From NCBI RefSeq assembly GCF_009760915.1, contig NZ_VIDQ01000080.1, positions 1-33,836 of the forward strand: 33,836 nucleotides of DNA, read 5' to 3'. This stretch comes from Azohydromonas aeria (GTDB taxonomy: Bacteria > Pseudomonadota > Gammaproteobacteria > Burkholderiales > Burkholderiaceae_C). Under the pieces are notes generated by a model, which worked only from the letters and a program-made list of their open reading frames with translations, was not told the DNA's origin and ran no database searches. The translations under genes were made by a program, and so were the position numbers. Shown piece by piece: positions 8,258 to 16,934 of this stretch (position 1 is the first letter of the stretch; each line of letters begins with the position of its first letter).

Positions 8258-9211
8258 ATGGAACTGCGTCACCTGCGCTACTTCGTCGCCGTGGCCGACG
8301 AGCAGAACTTCACCCGCGCGGCGGAGCGGCTGCACATCTCGCAGCCGCCGCTGAGCCGGCAGATCCAGGACCTGGAGGAGGAACTGGGCACGCCGCTGTT
8401 CGAGCGCGGCGCGCGTCCCTTGAAGCTCACCGAGGCCGGGCGCTTCTTCTACGGCCAGGCGACGCGGCTGCTGGAGCAGGCGGCGCAGGCCACGCGCGCC
8501 ACCCGCCGCGTGGCGCGCATGGAGCGGCGGCTGGTGATCGGCTTCGTGGCCTCCACCATGTACGGCGCGCTGCCGCGGCTGGTGCGGCTGTTCCGCGCGG
8601 CGCGGCCGCAGACGGAGCTGTCGCTGCTGGAGATGTCCACGCTGGACCAGACCGAGGCGCTGAAGTCCGGCCGGGTGGACGTGGGCTTCGGCCGCCTGCG
8701 GCTGGACGACCCGTCCATCAAGCGCGAGGTGCTGCGCCAGGAGCGGCTAGTGGCCGCTATACCCATGGAGCATGCCCTGGCCATTCCTGACCAGAGCATC
8801 ACGCTGGCCGCGCTGGCGAGCCAAGATATTCTGGTTTACCCCAAGTCACCGCGGCCGAGTTATGCCGACCAGGTTTTGTCGCTGTTTCGGGATTTGGGGC
8901 TGGAGCCGGGTGCCGTGCACGAGGTGCAGGAAATACAGACCGCGCTGGGCCTGGTGGCGGCGGGCATGGGCATTTGCGTGGTGCCCACCGGCGTGAGCCG
9001 GCTGCGGCCCGACGAGGTGGTGTACCGGGCCCTGAGCGACCCGCAGGCGGTGTCGCCGATCGTGATGAGCACGCGGGCGCAGGACCAGAACGAGGACATC
9101 GTGCTGCTGCGCGCGCTCATCGACCAGATCTACCAGGAGCAGGCCGAGGCCCGGCGGAAGGCGCAGGCCGGGGCCGAGGCGGCGGCGCCCGGGACGCCCG
9201 GGACGCCCTGA
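8258..9211 (+). CDS. catR: LysR-type regulator of the benzoate/catechol genes
   Basis: A 317-residue LysR-family activator. The N-terminal winged helix-turn-helix (MELRHLRYFVAVADEQNFTR, then LHISQPPLSRQIQDLEEELG) lies at residues 1-60, and the effector-binding domain runs from about 90 to 295. The opening MELRHLRYFVAVA is that of the BenM/CatM/CatR group, which responds to cis,cis-muconate and in some members benzoate. It is divergent from catB and convergent with the enol-lactonase gene, whose stop lies only 3 bp beyond its own, leaving no room for a terminator. Whether it behaves as BenM (both effectors) or CatR (muconate only) cannot be read from sequence. The last 20 residues are an alanine- and proline-rich tail. 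Confidence 0.88.
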   Translation: MELRHLRYFVAVADEQNFTRAAERLHISQPPLSRQIQDLEEELGTPLFERGARPLKLTEAGRFFYGQATRLLEQAAQATRATRRVARMERRLVIGFVASTMYGALPRLVRLFRAARPQTELSLLEMSTLDQTEALKSGRVDVGFGRLRLDDPSIKREVLRQERLVAAIPMEHALAIPDQSITLAALASQDILVYPKSPRPSYADQVLSLFRDLGLEPGAVHEVQEIQTALGLVAAGMGICVVPTGVSRLRPDEVVYRALSDPQAVSPIVMSTRAQDQNEDIVLLRALIDQIYQEQAEARRKAQAGAEAAAPGTPGTP

Positions 9212-9214
9212 ATG

Positions 9215-10051
9215 TCAGGCCGGCACGGCCAGCAGCCAGTCGTGCAGGGCCTCGCGGAAGGCCACCGGCTGCTCCAGCACGCTCAGGTGCGAGGCCCCGG
9301 GCAGCACCACCAGCCGCGCGCCGGGGACGGCGCGCGCGATCGTGGCGGCCATCTCCGGCGGCGTGCCCTGGTCGAGCGCGCCGGCGATCACCAGGGTCGG
9401 CACCGCGATGCGCGGCAGCCGCGCCGTGGTGTCCACGCCGGCGATGGCGTGGCAGCAGGCGACGTAGCCGGCGGCATCGCAGGCGAGCACGCGCCGGCGC
9501 CAGTGCGCCACGGCCTCGGGATGCGCGGCATGGAAGCCCTCGTGGAACCAGCGCTGCAGCGCGCCGTCCACGATCGCCTCCAGCCCGCCGGCCTCGATGC
9601 CGGCGATGCGCTGCGCCCAGCCGGCCCGTGCCTCCTCGGGATAGGCCGAGGTGGTGTTGGCCAACGCCAGCGCGCGCACCCGGCCGGGGTGCCGCAGCGC
9701 CAGCTCCTGGCCGACCATGCCGCCCATCGACAGCCCGATCCACGTCACCGGGCCGAGGCGGAGCTCGTCGATCAGCCCGGCGGCGTCGTCGGCCAGCTGC
9801 GCCATCGTGTACGGGCCCGGCGGCGCCGCGCTGGCGCCGTGGCCGCGCTGGTCGTAGAGCACCACGCGGCCGTGCTGGGCCAGGTGGCCGGCCAGCTCGT
9901 CCCACATCGACAGGTCGCAGCCCAGCGCGTGCGCCAGCACGAAGGTCTGGCCGGGCCGGCCGCCGTGGCTCGGCTCCTGCACCCGGTAGTGCAGGCGCGG
10001 CAGGCCGCGCGTGTATCCGGAAGTCGGGTTCATCGGGGTGAGCGCCTGCAT
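9215..10051 (-). CDS. catD: 3-oxoadipate enol-lactonase
   Basis: A 278-residue alpha/beta hydrolase (272 if the second ATG at 10033 is used; neither has a clear ribosome site) that opens 3-oxoadipate enol-lactone to 3-oxoadipate. The nucleophile elbow GLSMGG carries Ser108, and the acid Asp227 lies in AGALDQGTP. The catalytic His255 lies in GASHLSVLE. The DQRGHG motif near residue 67 and the HALGCDLSMWD block are typical of PcaD/CatD. It begins 11 nt after the stop of the BKACE gene, so the two are probably co-transcribed and translationally linked. It completes the ortho pathway started by catABC across the regulator gene. Confidence 0.9.
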   Translation of the reverse strand: MQALTPMNPTSGYTRGLPRLHYRVQEPSHGGRPGQTFVLAHALGCDLSMWDELAGHLAQHGRVVLYDQRGHGASAAPPGPYTMAQLADDAAGLIDELRLGPVTWIGLSMGGMVGQELALRHPGRVRALALANTTSAYPEEARAGWAQRIAGIEAGGLEAIVDGALQRWFHEGFHAAHPEAVAHWRRRVLACDAAGYVACCHAIAGVDTTARLPRIAVPTLVIAGALDQGTPPEMAATIARAVPGARLVVLPGASHLSVLEQPVAFREALHDWLLAVPA

Positions 10052-10062
10052 GGGATGCGGCC

Positions 10063-10887
10063 TCAACGCAGGCCGAGCAGCTGCCGCGCCTGTGCCGGCG
10101 TGGCGACGGGGCGGCCGTGCTCCTCGCACAGCCGCGCGACGGCTTGCACCAGCGCGGCGTTGGAGGGCGCCAGGGTGTCCCTGTCCAGCCGCACGTTGTC
10201 CTCCATGCCGGTGCGGCAGTGGCCGCCCAGCTCCAGCGACCAGCGCGCCATCGTCGCCTGGTCGCGGCCGATGCCCGCGCCCGTCCAGGTCGAGCCCGGG
10301 GCCACGCGCTGCAGCGTGCGCACGCAGAACTCCAGCACCTCGCGGTCCACCGGCATGGCGTTGCGGATGCCCATCACGAACTGCACGTGCAGCGGGCCGC
10401 GGATGAAGCCCTCGCGCTGCAGCCGCGCGGCCTGGAACACCATGGACAGGTCGAAGGCCTCGATCTCCGGCTTGATGCCGTGCTCGCGCATCTCGGTGGC
10501 CAGCCACTCGACCAGGTCCGGGGCGTTGTCGTAGACGCGGGTCGGAAAGTTGACCGAGCCGGTGGCCAGCGATGCCATGTCAGGACGCAGGCCCAGGTGC
10601 GCGCCGCGCTCGCGCCCGGCGCCGGAGCGGCCGCCGGTGGAGAACTGCACGATCATCCCCGGGCAATGGCGGCGGATGCCGTCGAGCACCTGCGCGAAGC
10701 GCTCGGGCGACGAGGTCGCCGTGCCGTCGTCGTTGCGCACGTGCAGGTGCACCAGCGTCGCGCCGGCCTCGAAGGCCTCGTGCGTGGACTCGACCTGTTC
10801 CGCCACGGTGATCGGCACCGCCGGGTTGTCGCGCTTTTGCGGCAGCGAGCCGGTGATGGCCACGGTGATGATGCAGGGGCTGCTCAT
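10063..10887 (-). CDS. BKACE-family beta-keto acid cleavage enzyme (DUF849)
   Basis: A 274-residue zinc-dependent TIM-barrel enzyme of the 3-keto-5-aminohexanoate cleavage family, which exchanges an acyl group between a beta-keto acid and acetyl-CoA to give acetoacetate and a new acyl-CoA. The zinc ligands are His47 and His49 (LVHLHVR) and Glu229 (RTGMEDNVR). The STGG loop lies at 83-86. CCAGGAGAC precedes the ATG. Position directly before catD in the benzoate cluster points to 3-oxoadipate as substrate, giving acetoacetate and succinyl-CoA. That would replace PcaIJ plus PcaF. The substrate is inferred from context, since the family has several known specificities. Confidence 0.88.
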   Translation of the reverse strand: MSSPCIITVAITGSLPQKRDNPAVPITVAEQVESTHEAFEAGATLVHLHVRNDDGTATSSPERFAQVLDGIRRHCPGMIVQFSTGGRSGAGRERGAHLGLRPDMASLATGSVNFPTRVYDNAPDLVEWLATEMREHGIKPEIEAFDLSMVFQAARLQREGFIRGPLHVQFVMGIRNAMPVDREVLEFCVRTLQRVAPGSTWTGAGIGRDQATMARWSLELGGHCRTGMEDNVRLDRDTLAPSNAALVQAVARLCEEHGRPVATPAQARQLLGLR

Positions 10888-11121
10888 GGGGTCTGTCTCC
10901 TGGAGGCATGGGCGCGAGGCGCGGAGCGCGGCCATGCGGCGGCGCACCCGGCGATGCGCCGCGGGTGTCGAAGGAAGCGTCGGGAAGGAAGCCCGCCCCG
11001 CGCGCCGCAACGCTCAGGGGCCGGAGGCCTCAGCCTTTGAATGCATGCCAGGTATCAACCTGGACAGCGTCATGTTCGTCGCCGCAGGAGCGACTGTCCA
11101 ATATCAATCCGGTTCCAATCC

Positions 11122-11136
11122 ATACCTTGCAGGCAT
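11122..11136. promoter_or_regulatory. Second putative CatR/BenM operator
   Basis: ATACCTTGCAGGCAT matches the box at 8240-8254 at 13 of 15 positions. It lies 235 nt upstream of the BKACE-catD unit, a spacing close to the 212 nt between the other box and catB. This suggests one regulator controls both transcripts. The 268-nt gap 10888-11155 otherwise shows no gene. Confidence 0.55.
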
Positions 11137-11155
11137 GGCGACCGGATGAGCGGCC

Positions 11156-14100
11156 TCACTGGCGCGTGGTGAAGCTCCAGCGCTGCTCCGCCGCCAGCGC
11201 GTTGCCCTGCAGGTCCTTGATGCGCGGCTCGGCCGTGCCGCCGCGCACGACCACGGTGTAGCTGGCCAGGGCCAGCAGCGTCGGGTTCGGGTTGAGCGTG
11301 GCGCGCAGGGTCGAGGCATCCCAGGTGACGACCGAGGGCACCACCGCGCCGGCGGCGTCGCGCAGCTCGATGGTGGCGGTGCCGACGCTGGCCGCATCCA
11401 GCGCCTCGCTGAAGGTGAGCACCACGTTGGCCGTGCGCGACACGCCGGTGGCGCCGCCGGCCGGCGTGGCCGCCGCCAGCGCCGGCGCCGTGGTGTCGGC
11501 CGGCGCGGTGGTGCTGAACACCACGTCCACCCAGTAGTTGCCGCTCTGCCAGGTGGCATTGGGGAACTGCTGGGTGCCGGCGTAGGCGTACACGCCGTTG
11601 CCGCCGCTCTCGCCGTTGCGCAGCGCGCGCAGCGGCGGGTTGTCCACCCCGGCGCTGGCGAACTGCCCGCTGGTGAAGGCGTAGCCGCCGCGCGGGGCCA
11701 GGTACGAGGCAACGTACACCGTGTTGGCCGCGATCGCCACAGGGCTGGCGAAGCGCACCTCCTGCCAGCCCGAGGCCGTCTCGTTGACGAAGGTGGCGCT
11801 GGCCAGCAGGTTGCCGCCGCTGGTCCACAGCGCGCCGACGTGGGTGCCGGTGTTGGCACCGCCCTTGTAGAAGCGCACGCCGAGGATGTAGCCGGCCACG
11901 TCGGAGCGGAACTTCACGCCCAGGTTGACCGAGCCGGTGTCGTTGGCGCTGGCCGTGGCCGGCACGGCCGAGGCCGTCCAGATCGAGGTGGCGCTGCCCG
12001 CGGGCTGCGGCGCGGCGCCTTCGTCGCTGCCGATCTCGCGCACGTAGGCGGCCAGCTTCGCGATCTCGGTGTCGGTGGCGGCGACGTTGGCGTGGGCGCG
12101 GATCGCCGCTTCCAGCGTGGGCGCAGAGCCGTCGTGCAGGTACGGCGCCGTGGCCCAGGCGTCGCGCAGCGTGGGCGGATCGATGCCGGACAGCGGGGCG
12201 CCCAGGCGCTGCCCGCTCGACGCCTTGACGGTGCCGATGTTCGAGAGCACGCCCGCGCCGCTGCTGGTGAAGGCCGTCCCGCCGTGGCAGGCGGCGCAGT
12301 TGCGGCTGGCGAACAGCGCCCGCCCCTCCGCGGCCGTGGCCGAGAGCGTGGCCGCGGCGGGCCGGTGCGGGCTGGGTGCGAAGGCATCGAGCGAGGCCAC
12401 GTAGGCCGCCAGCGCGTCGAGCTCGGCCGAGGCGCCGGCCTTGCGGTCGCCCAGCGGCTGGCGACGCGTGCCGGTGTTGAAGGCGGCATCGCTCATCAGC
12501 CCGGTGCCGCCGGCCAGCGTGCGGATCTGGCCCTCGAAATCCTGCACCTCGTCGAAGTTGGCGCTCCAGTGCAGGAAGCCCTGTGCCCCGGCGCGCCCGC
12601 GCAGCGCCGTGGTGTTGCGCAGCCCCTCGCCCAGCCCGGTGAGGTCCCAGGTGCGGCCGTCGTGGCCGCCGTCGGCGTGGCAGCTGGCGCAGCTCATGTA
12701 GCCGTCGCGCGCCAGGCGCGTGTCGCGCGCGTCGTAGAACAGCCGCTTGCCCAGCAGCACCTGCGGCGCCAGGCGCTCGGCGCCGACGGCCGCCACCTCG
12801 GCCAGCAGCGGCACGCGCAGCTCGCCGTATTGCGCGAGCCGCGCCAGGTCATACACGCCCAGGGTGCGGTCCATGAAGTTGTTGACGAACAGCCGCCGCC
12901 CGTCGGCCGACAGCGCCAGCCCGTCCGGCGCCCGGCCCGCGGCGAAGCGCAGGATCTCCTGGCGCCGCACCGGGTCGATGAGCGCCACCTCGCGGCTGGT
13001 CTGCAGCGCCACGAACAGGTAGGCGCCGCTGGGGTGGAACGCCGCCGCGCTGCCCAGGCCCGAGTTGTCGTGGTCCACCCGGGCGGCCGTGTCCTCGCTC
13101 CAGGTGGCGAGGTCGATGCGCGAGCTGACGGCGCGCACCGTGTTCTGGAAGTCCAGGTTCTGCCCGTTGCGCAGCAGGCCGCGCCGCACGTTGTCCTGCT
13201 TGGACGGCACCCAGGCGCTGGCGCCGTTGGGCGCGATCGCGGCCGCGCCCAGGTAGTTGGGCAGCCCCGATCCTTGCAGCGTCGTGTCGGCCCGGTCGCT
13301 GTGGCGCAGCACCAGCGTGCGCTCGACGTTCAGGCCCGCGGCGGCGACCACCACCACCTCGCCGCCGCGCGGGCTGCCGTCGGCCGCGGTGGTGGACACG
13401 GTCGCCGTGCCCTCGCCGGGCAGCGGCGGCGAGATGAAGCGCGACACCAGCACCCGCGCGCCGTCGGCGGTGACGCTGACGTGGCGCGCGTGCGCGCCCA
13501 CGTCGAGCGTGCCCAGCGTGGCGCCGGTGGCGGGGTCGAGCCTGAGCAGCTGCCCGCGCGCCTCCAGCGCCAGCCAGGCGCCGCTGCCGCCAGGCGCGAA
13601 GGCCAGGCCGAAGGGGGCGCTGCCGCGCGGCAGCGCCACGGTCTGCACCACCGCCAGCGAAGACGGGCTGATCACGGACAGCGTCGCGCTGCCGCGGTTG
13701 GCGACCCAGATGCGCCCGTCCGGCGCCACCGCCACGCTGCGCGGCGCGGTGCCCACGGGGATCTCGGCCACGCGCGCCAGCGTCGCGGCGTCGAAGACGC
13801 TGACGCTGTCGTGGTCCTGGTTCACCAGCCAGACGCGGGCGCCGGCGCCGCTGCGGTTCTCCACCACGACGTTGGAGGAGCCCACCGGGCGCGCGCTGCC
13901 GGCGGGCGGGTCGAACACGGCTTGCGTGAAGCTCAGCGTGCGCACGCTGCCGTCCGCCCGCGTGGCGGTGAGCGTGACGAGGTACAGCCCGGCGGCCGTG
14001 AAGCGATGGCTCGCGCCGGCCGCGGTCGAGGGCGCCGTCGGCGGCGAGCCGTCGCCGAAGTCCCAGGCGTAGGTGGTGCCGCTGCCGCCGTTGGAAGACG

Positions 14101-16318
14101 CGGCGTAGCTGGCGCTCGCGCCCGTGGCCACGGGCGGTGCGGCCACCGGCTCCAGCGCGAAGGGCGCGGCCGTGACCGTCCAGTTGAAAGCCTGGCTGGC
14201 GCTGCCGCCGCGGCCATCGCTGACCTGCACCGTGACGGCCCAGGTGCCCGTGTTGCCGGGCGTGCCGCCGATGGCGCCGCTGGCGGCGCTGATCGACAGC
14301 CCGGGCGGCAGCCCCGTGGCGGTCCAGGACAGGGGGTCGCCGTCGGGGTCGGAGGCGCTCAGGTCCAGCGCGACGGGCTGTCCGGCGACATCGCTGCGGT
14401 CGGCCACCGGCGCCAGGGTGGGCGCGCGGTTCACGTCGCCCCCGCCACCGCCGCCCCCGCCGCCCGGTCCGGCGGCCACGTTCCAGACCAGCGTGGTGCT
14501 GGTGGAGGTGACGGCGTTGGCGGCGGTGAGCGTGACGGGGAAGCGCCCGGCCTGCGTGGGCGTGCCGGCGATGGCGCCGGTGGCGGCGTCGATGGCCAGC
14601 CCCGGCGGCAGCCCGGCCGCGCGCCACGACGTGACTCCGCTGCCGGCCAGGGCCAGCGACAGCGCCGTGCCGGTGGCGCCGGCCTGGTCGCCGGGGTTGG
14701 CGATGCGCGGCGCGTCCTCGCCGTGCACGCGCAGCATGCGGGCCACCGAGGGCACGCCGGCGGCATCGAGCGCGAACAGCATCCAGTAGCCCGGCAGCAG
14801 GATGCCCGGGTTGTCGGGCAGCTCCACGGCATAGGCGTTGGTGCCGGCCGGGGCAAAGCTGAGGGCCACCCGGCGCTGGTCGTTGTTGACGCTGTGGGTG
14901 ACCGAGCCCAGGCGTACCAGCGCGAAGCCGGTGACGGGCGAGTCGGTGGTCACGGCGATGCGCGCGCCGTGCACGGCCTCGCCGGGGGCGGCGGTGATGG
15001 CCGGGCGCGTGGCGGGGCTGCCGTCGGCATTGAGCAGGTAATGCGGGGTGTAGATCTGCAGGTCCGGGTGGTTCGCAGCGCAGCCCGCGCCGCACAGCCC
15101 GCCGCCGGCGGAGAGCACGCGCGCGTCGGGCAGCAGCAGCGCCACGCTGTGGTAGGTGCGCGCCACCGACATCGGCGGCAGCAGCGTGAAGGTTTCGGTC
15201 GCCGGGTCCCAGAGCTCGGGGCGTAGCACGGCGGTGGCGTCGTTGAAGTTCTTCGCGTAGGTCATGCCGCCGACGAGCATCACCTGCCCGTTGGGCAGCA
15301 CCACGCTGTTGTGGTAGGTGCGCCGGTAGGCCATGGGCGCGAGCTTGCGCAGCTGCACGCCGGCGCTGATGTCGATGAGGTAGGCGTTGGCCGTGGCGTC
15401 CGCATCCTCGTAGGCGGGGGCGCCGCCGGTCTTGAGCACCTTGCCGGCGGCGTACATCACGGCATTGCCGTTGACGCTGAAGACGTCGTCGCCGCGCGGG
15501 CCCGCGGGGGTGACGCTGCCGTCGCCCCGGGTGTCGATCCAGTGCATGGCCACGCCCGGGCCGGCGTGGAACACCCGCCCGTTGCCCGCGGGGATGAGCC
15601 AGAAGTGGCTGTCGCCGCCGAAGCTGCTGTTGGCCGGCGAGGGATCGACGGAGAGGAACGGGTCCACCGGCACGCCGGGCAGGCGCTTCCAGCCGCCGGA
15701 CGGCGTCCAGACCTCGCCGTGCTTGTTGCCCACGGGCATGCTCGAATTGACGCTCCAGGAGCCGCCCAGCGTGAACACCGAGCCGTCCTCCAGCACGCAG
15801 TTGGCCTGGTAGCCGCGCGGGATGTTCATCCGCGCGCCCGTGCTCCAGGTGTTGGTGGCCGGGTCGTAGAGGCTGGTCTTGGCGGCGTCGATGCCGCCGC
15901 TGATGAGCAGCCGCCCGTCGGGCAGGTTGCTGGTGCCGGGACAGAACATGTTGTGCCCGGTGTTGGAGACGAAAGTCTCGGTCGCGGTCTGGGTGGCCGG
16001 GTCGAACACGGTGGTGTAGGTGCGGCCCTCGGAGAAGAAGGAAAAGCGCGTCTCCGACGACCACAGCAGCACCTTGCCGTTGGGCAGGTTGGCCGCGGCC
16101 GCGGGCACCAGCGACAGCCCGATCACGCCCGACCAGCGGCCCTGGCCCGGGGCGGCGATGGCCTGCGCCATCTCGCGCGCCGCCGGCGCGCGGCTTGCGG
16201 CCTCGCGCGGCGCGTCGCCGCCGCCGCAGGCGGCCAGGGCCAGCAGCGCCAGCAGCGCTGCCGCGCGGCGCCTGGCGCCCGGTTGCGAGCCCGATGGCAG
16301 ACCCGGTGGCTGTTGCAT
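11156..16318 (-). CDS. Lipoprotein fusing a galactose-oxidase-like copper radical oxidase to a di-heme peroxidase-like module
   Basis: A 1720-residue extracytoplasmic protein; ATG 16318 is preceded by AAGGGA, and a GTG 27 nt upstream is an alternative. The lipobox LALAAC puts the lipidated Cys at 31. Residues about 60-532 follow fungal galactose oxidase closely: Cys126 (GHNMFC), Tyr170 (PRGYQ), Trp188 (GGSWS), Tyr389/His390 (RTYHS) and His475 (THSVNNDQRR) match the Cys-Tyr cofactor, stacking Trp and copper ligands. Galactose-binding Arg330 appears replaced by Gly. Then come Ig-like domains (about 540-715) around a poly-Gly linker, a PKD domain (718-802) and a YVTN-type propeller (815-1170). 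A di-heme CCP/MauG-like module follows, with CASCH at 1210-1214 and CAACH at 1341-1345. DUF4082 (1445-1603) and a Big_5-like domain end it. The substrate is unknown. Confidence 0.9.
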   Translation of the reverse strand: MQQPPGLPSGSQPGARRRAAALLALLALAACGGGDAPREAASRAPAAREMAQAIAAPGQGRWSGVIGLSLVPAAAANLPNGKVLLWSSETRFSFFSEGRTYTTVFDPATQTATETFVSNTGHNMFCPGTSNLPDGRLLISGGIDAAKTSLYDPATNTWSTGARMNIPRGYQANCVLEDGSVFTLGGSWSVNSSMPVGNKHGEVWTPSGGWKRLPGVPVDPFLSVDPSPANSSFGGDSHFWLIPAGNGRVFHAGPGVAMHWIDTRGDGSVTPAGPRGDDVFSVNGNAVMYAAGKVLKTGGAPAYEDADATANAYLIDISAGVQLRKLAPMAYRRTYHNSVVLPNGQVMLVGGMTYAKNFNDATAVLRPELWDPATETFTLLPPMSVARTYHSVALLLPDARVLSAGGGLCGAGCAANHPDLQIYTPHYLLNADGSPATRPAITAAPGEAVHGARIAVTTDSPVTGFALVRLGSVTHSVNNDQRRVALSFAPAGTNAYAVELPDNPGILLPGYWMLFALDAAGVPSVARMLRVHGEDAPRIANPGDQAGATGTALSLALAGSGVTSWRAAGLPPGLAIDAATGAIAGTPTQAGRFPVTLTAANAVTSTSTTLVWNVAAGPGGGGGGGGGDVNRAPTLAPVADRSDVAGQPVALDLSASDPDGDPLSWTATGLPPGLSISAASGAIGGTPGNTGTWAVTVQVSDGRGGSASQAFNWTVTAAPFALEPVAAPPVATGASASYAASSNGGSGTTYAWDFGDGSPPTAPSTAAGASHRFTAAGLYLVTLTATRADGSVRTLSFTQAVFDPPAGSARPVGSSNVVVENRSGAGARVWLVNQDHDSVSVFDAATLARVAEIPVGTAPRSVAVAPDGRIWVANRGSATLSVISPSSLAVVQTVALPRGSAPFGLAFAPGGSGAWLALEARGQLLRLDPATGATLGTLDVGAHARHVSVTADGARVLVSRFISPPLPGEGTATVSTTAADGSPRGGEVVVVAAAGLNVERTLVLRHSDRADTTLQGSGLPNYLGAAAIAPNGASAWVPSKQDNVRRGLLRNGQNLDFQNTVRAVSSRIDLATWSEDTAARVDHDNSGLGSAAAFHPSGAYLFVALQTSREVALIDPVRRQEILRFAAGRAPDGLALSADGRRLFVNNFMDRTLGVYDLARLAQYGELRVPLLAEVAAVGAERLAPQVLLGKRLFYDARDTRLARDGYMSCASCHADGGHDGRTWDLTGLGEGLRNTTALRGRAGAQGFLHWSANFDEVQDFEGQIRTLAGGTGLMSDAAFNTGTRRQPLGDRKAGASAELDALAAYVASLDAFAPSPHRPAAATLSATAAEGRALFASRNCAACHGGTAFTSSGAGVLSNIGTVKASSGQRLGAPLSGIDPPTLRDAWATAPYLHDGSAPTLEAAIRAHANVAATDTEIAKLAAYVREIGSDEGAAPQPAGSATSIWTASAVPATASANDTGSVNLGVKFRSDVAGYILGVRFYKGGANTGTHVGALWTSGGNLLASATFVNETASGWQEVRFASPVAIAANTVYVASYLAPRGGYAFTSGQFASAGVDNPPLRALRNGESGGNGVYAYAGTQQFPNATWQSGNYWVDVVFSTTAPADTTAPALAAATPAGGATGVSRTANVVLTFSEALDAASVGTATIELRDAAGAVVPSVVTWDASTLRATLNPNPTLLALASYTVVVRGGTAEPRIKDLQGNALAAEQRWSFTTRQ

Positions 16319-16490
16319 GGAGGCATTCCCTTCAAGGACCGGCACTCGGACAGCCCGTGGCCTGGTGCGGGCGACGGGCGGCTGCGCTGAAGTCTAGGAA
16401 GTGGCCCGCGCCCCCGCAGGTGCGCGAAAAAGGGAAAACCGTAACTATCGCAACCATCGCGCAACCGCTCGTGCACGGCACACTGCCCCC
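16319..16490. promoter_or_regulatory. Divergent promoter region for the oxidase fusion and cytochrome/SCO pair
   Basis: These 172 nt separate the start of the oxidase fusion gene (minus) from the start of the small cytochrome gene (plus), so both promoters must lie here or further upstream of short leaders. A comparatively A-rich stretch (GAAAAAGGGAAAACC and following) at 16427-16450 stands out in the high-GC background. I do not see a confident -35/-10 pair or operator. Confidence 0.4.
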
Positions 16491-16934
16491 ATGCCGCCGC
16501 CAGTCCCGCCCCGATTCCGGCCCGCGCCCGCGGCGGCCGTGGCGCTGCTGCTGGCGGGGTTCATGGCCCCTGCCCCGGCGCCCGACCGGGCCCACGGGCA
16601 GGGGCTTTTTCACGGCCCGGCGCCGCTGCGGGCCTGGATCGCCGGTCAGGACTTCAGCCTGCCGGCGCATGCCGCGCGCTGCGCCAACTGCCATGGCGCG
16701 GCGGCACCGCAGCGCGTGGCGCCGCTGCTGAGCGCGGCGGGCATGACGCAGCCCGTGGCGCGCCGCGGCGGGCCGCCCTCGCGCTACGAGGCCGACTCCT
16801 TCTGCCGGCTGCTGCGCACGGGCGTGGACCCGGCCTTCGTGACCGTGACGCGCGCCATGCCGCGCTACGAGCTCTCGGACGTGGAGTGCCGGGCGCTGTG
16901 GCTGTACCTGACGGAAGCAGGCCATGACTCCTGA
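16491..16934 (+). CDS. Small secreted c-type cytochrome
   Basis: A 147-residue protein with a signal peptide (hydrophobic stretch at about 14-28) and one heme-binding CANCH motif at residues 64-68, indicating a periplasmic mono-heme cytochrome c. The C-terminal part (ALWLYLTEAG) resembles the last helix of class I cytochromes, and a possible axial Met lies in RAMPRY. The frame is open further upstream, but the signal peptide begins at the ATG at 16491. Its last codons overlap the next gene by 11 nt. Lying divergent to the copper oxidase/di-heme fusion and coupled to a copper chaperone, it may carry electrons to or from that protein. Confidence 0.8.
   Translation: MPPPVPPRFRPAPAAAVALLLAGFMAPAPAPDRAHGQGLFHGPAPLRAWIAGQDFSLPAHAARCANCHGAAAPQRVAPLLSAAGMTQPVARRGGPPSRYEADSFCRLLRTGVDPAFVTVTRAMPRYELSDVECRALWLYLTEAGHDS

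Noticed and set aside
11840..15226. A 1128-codon plus-strand open frame
   Set aside because: Antisense to the oxidase fusion gene; low-complexity composition and no motifs.
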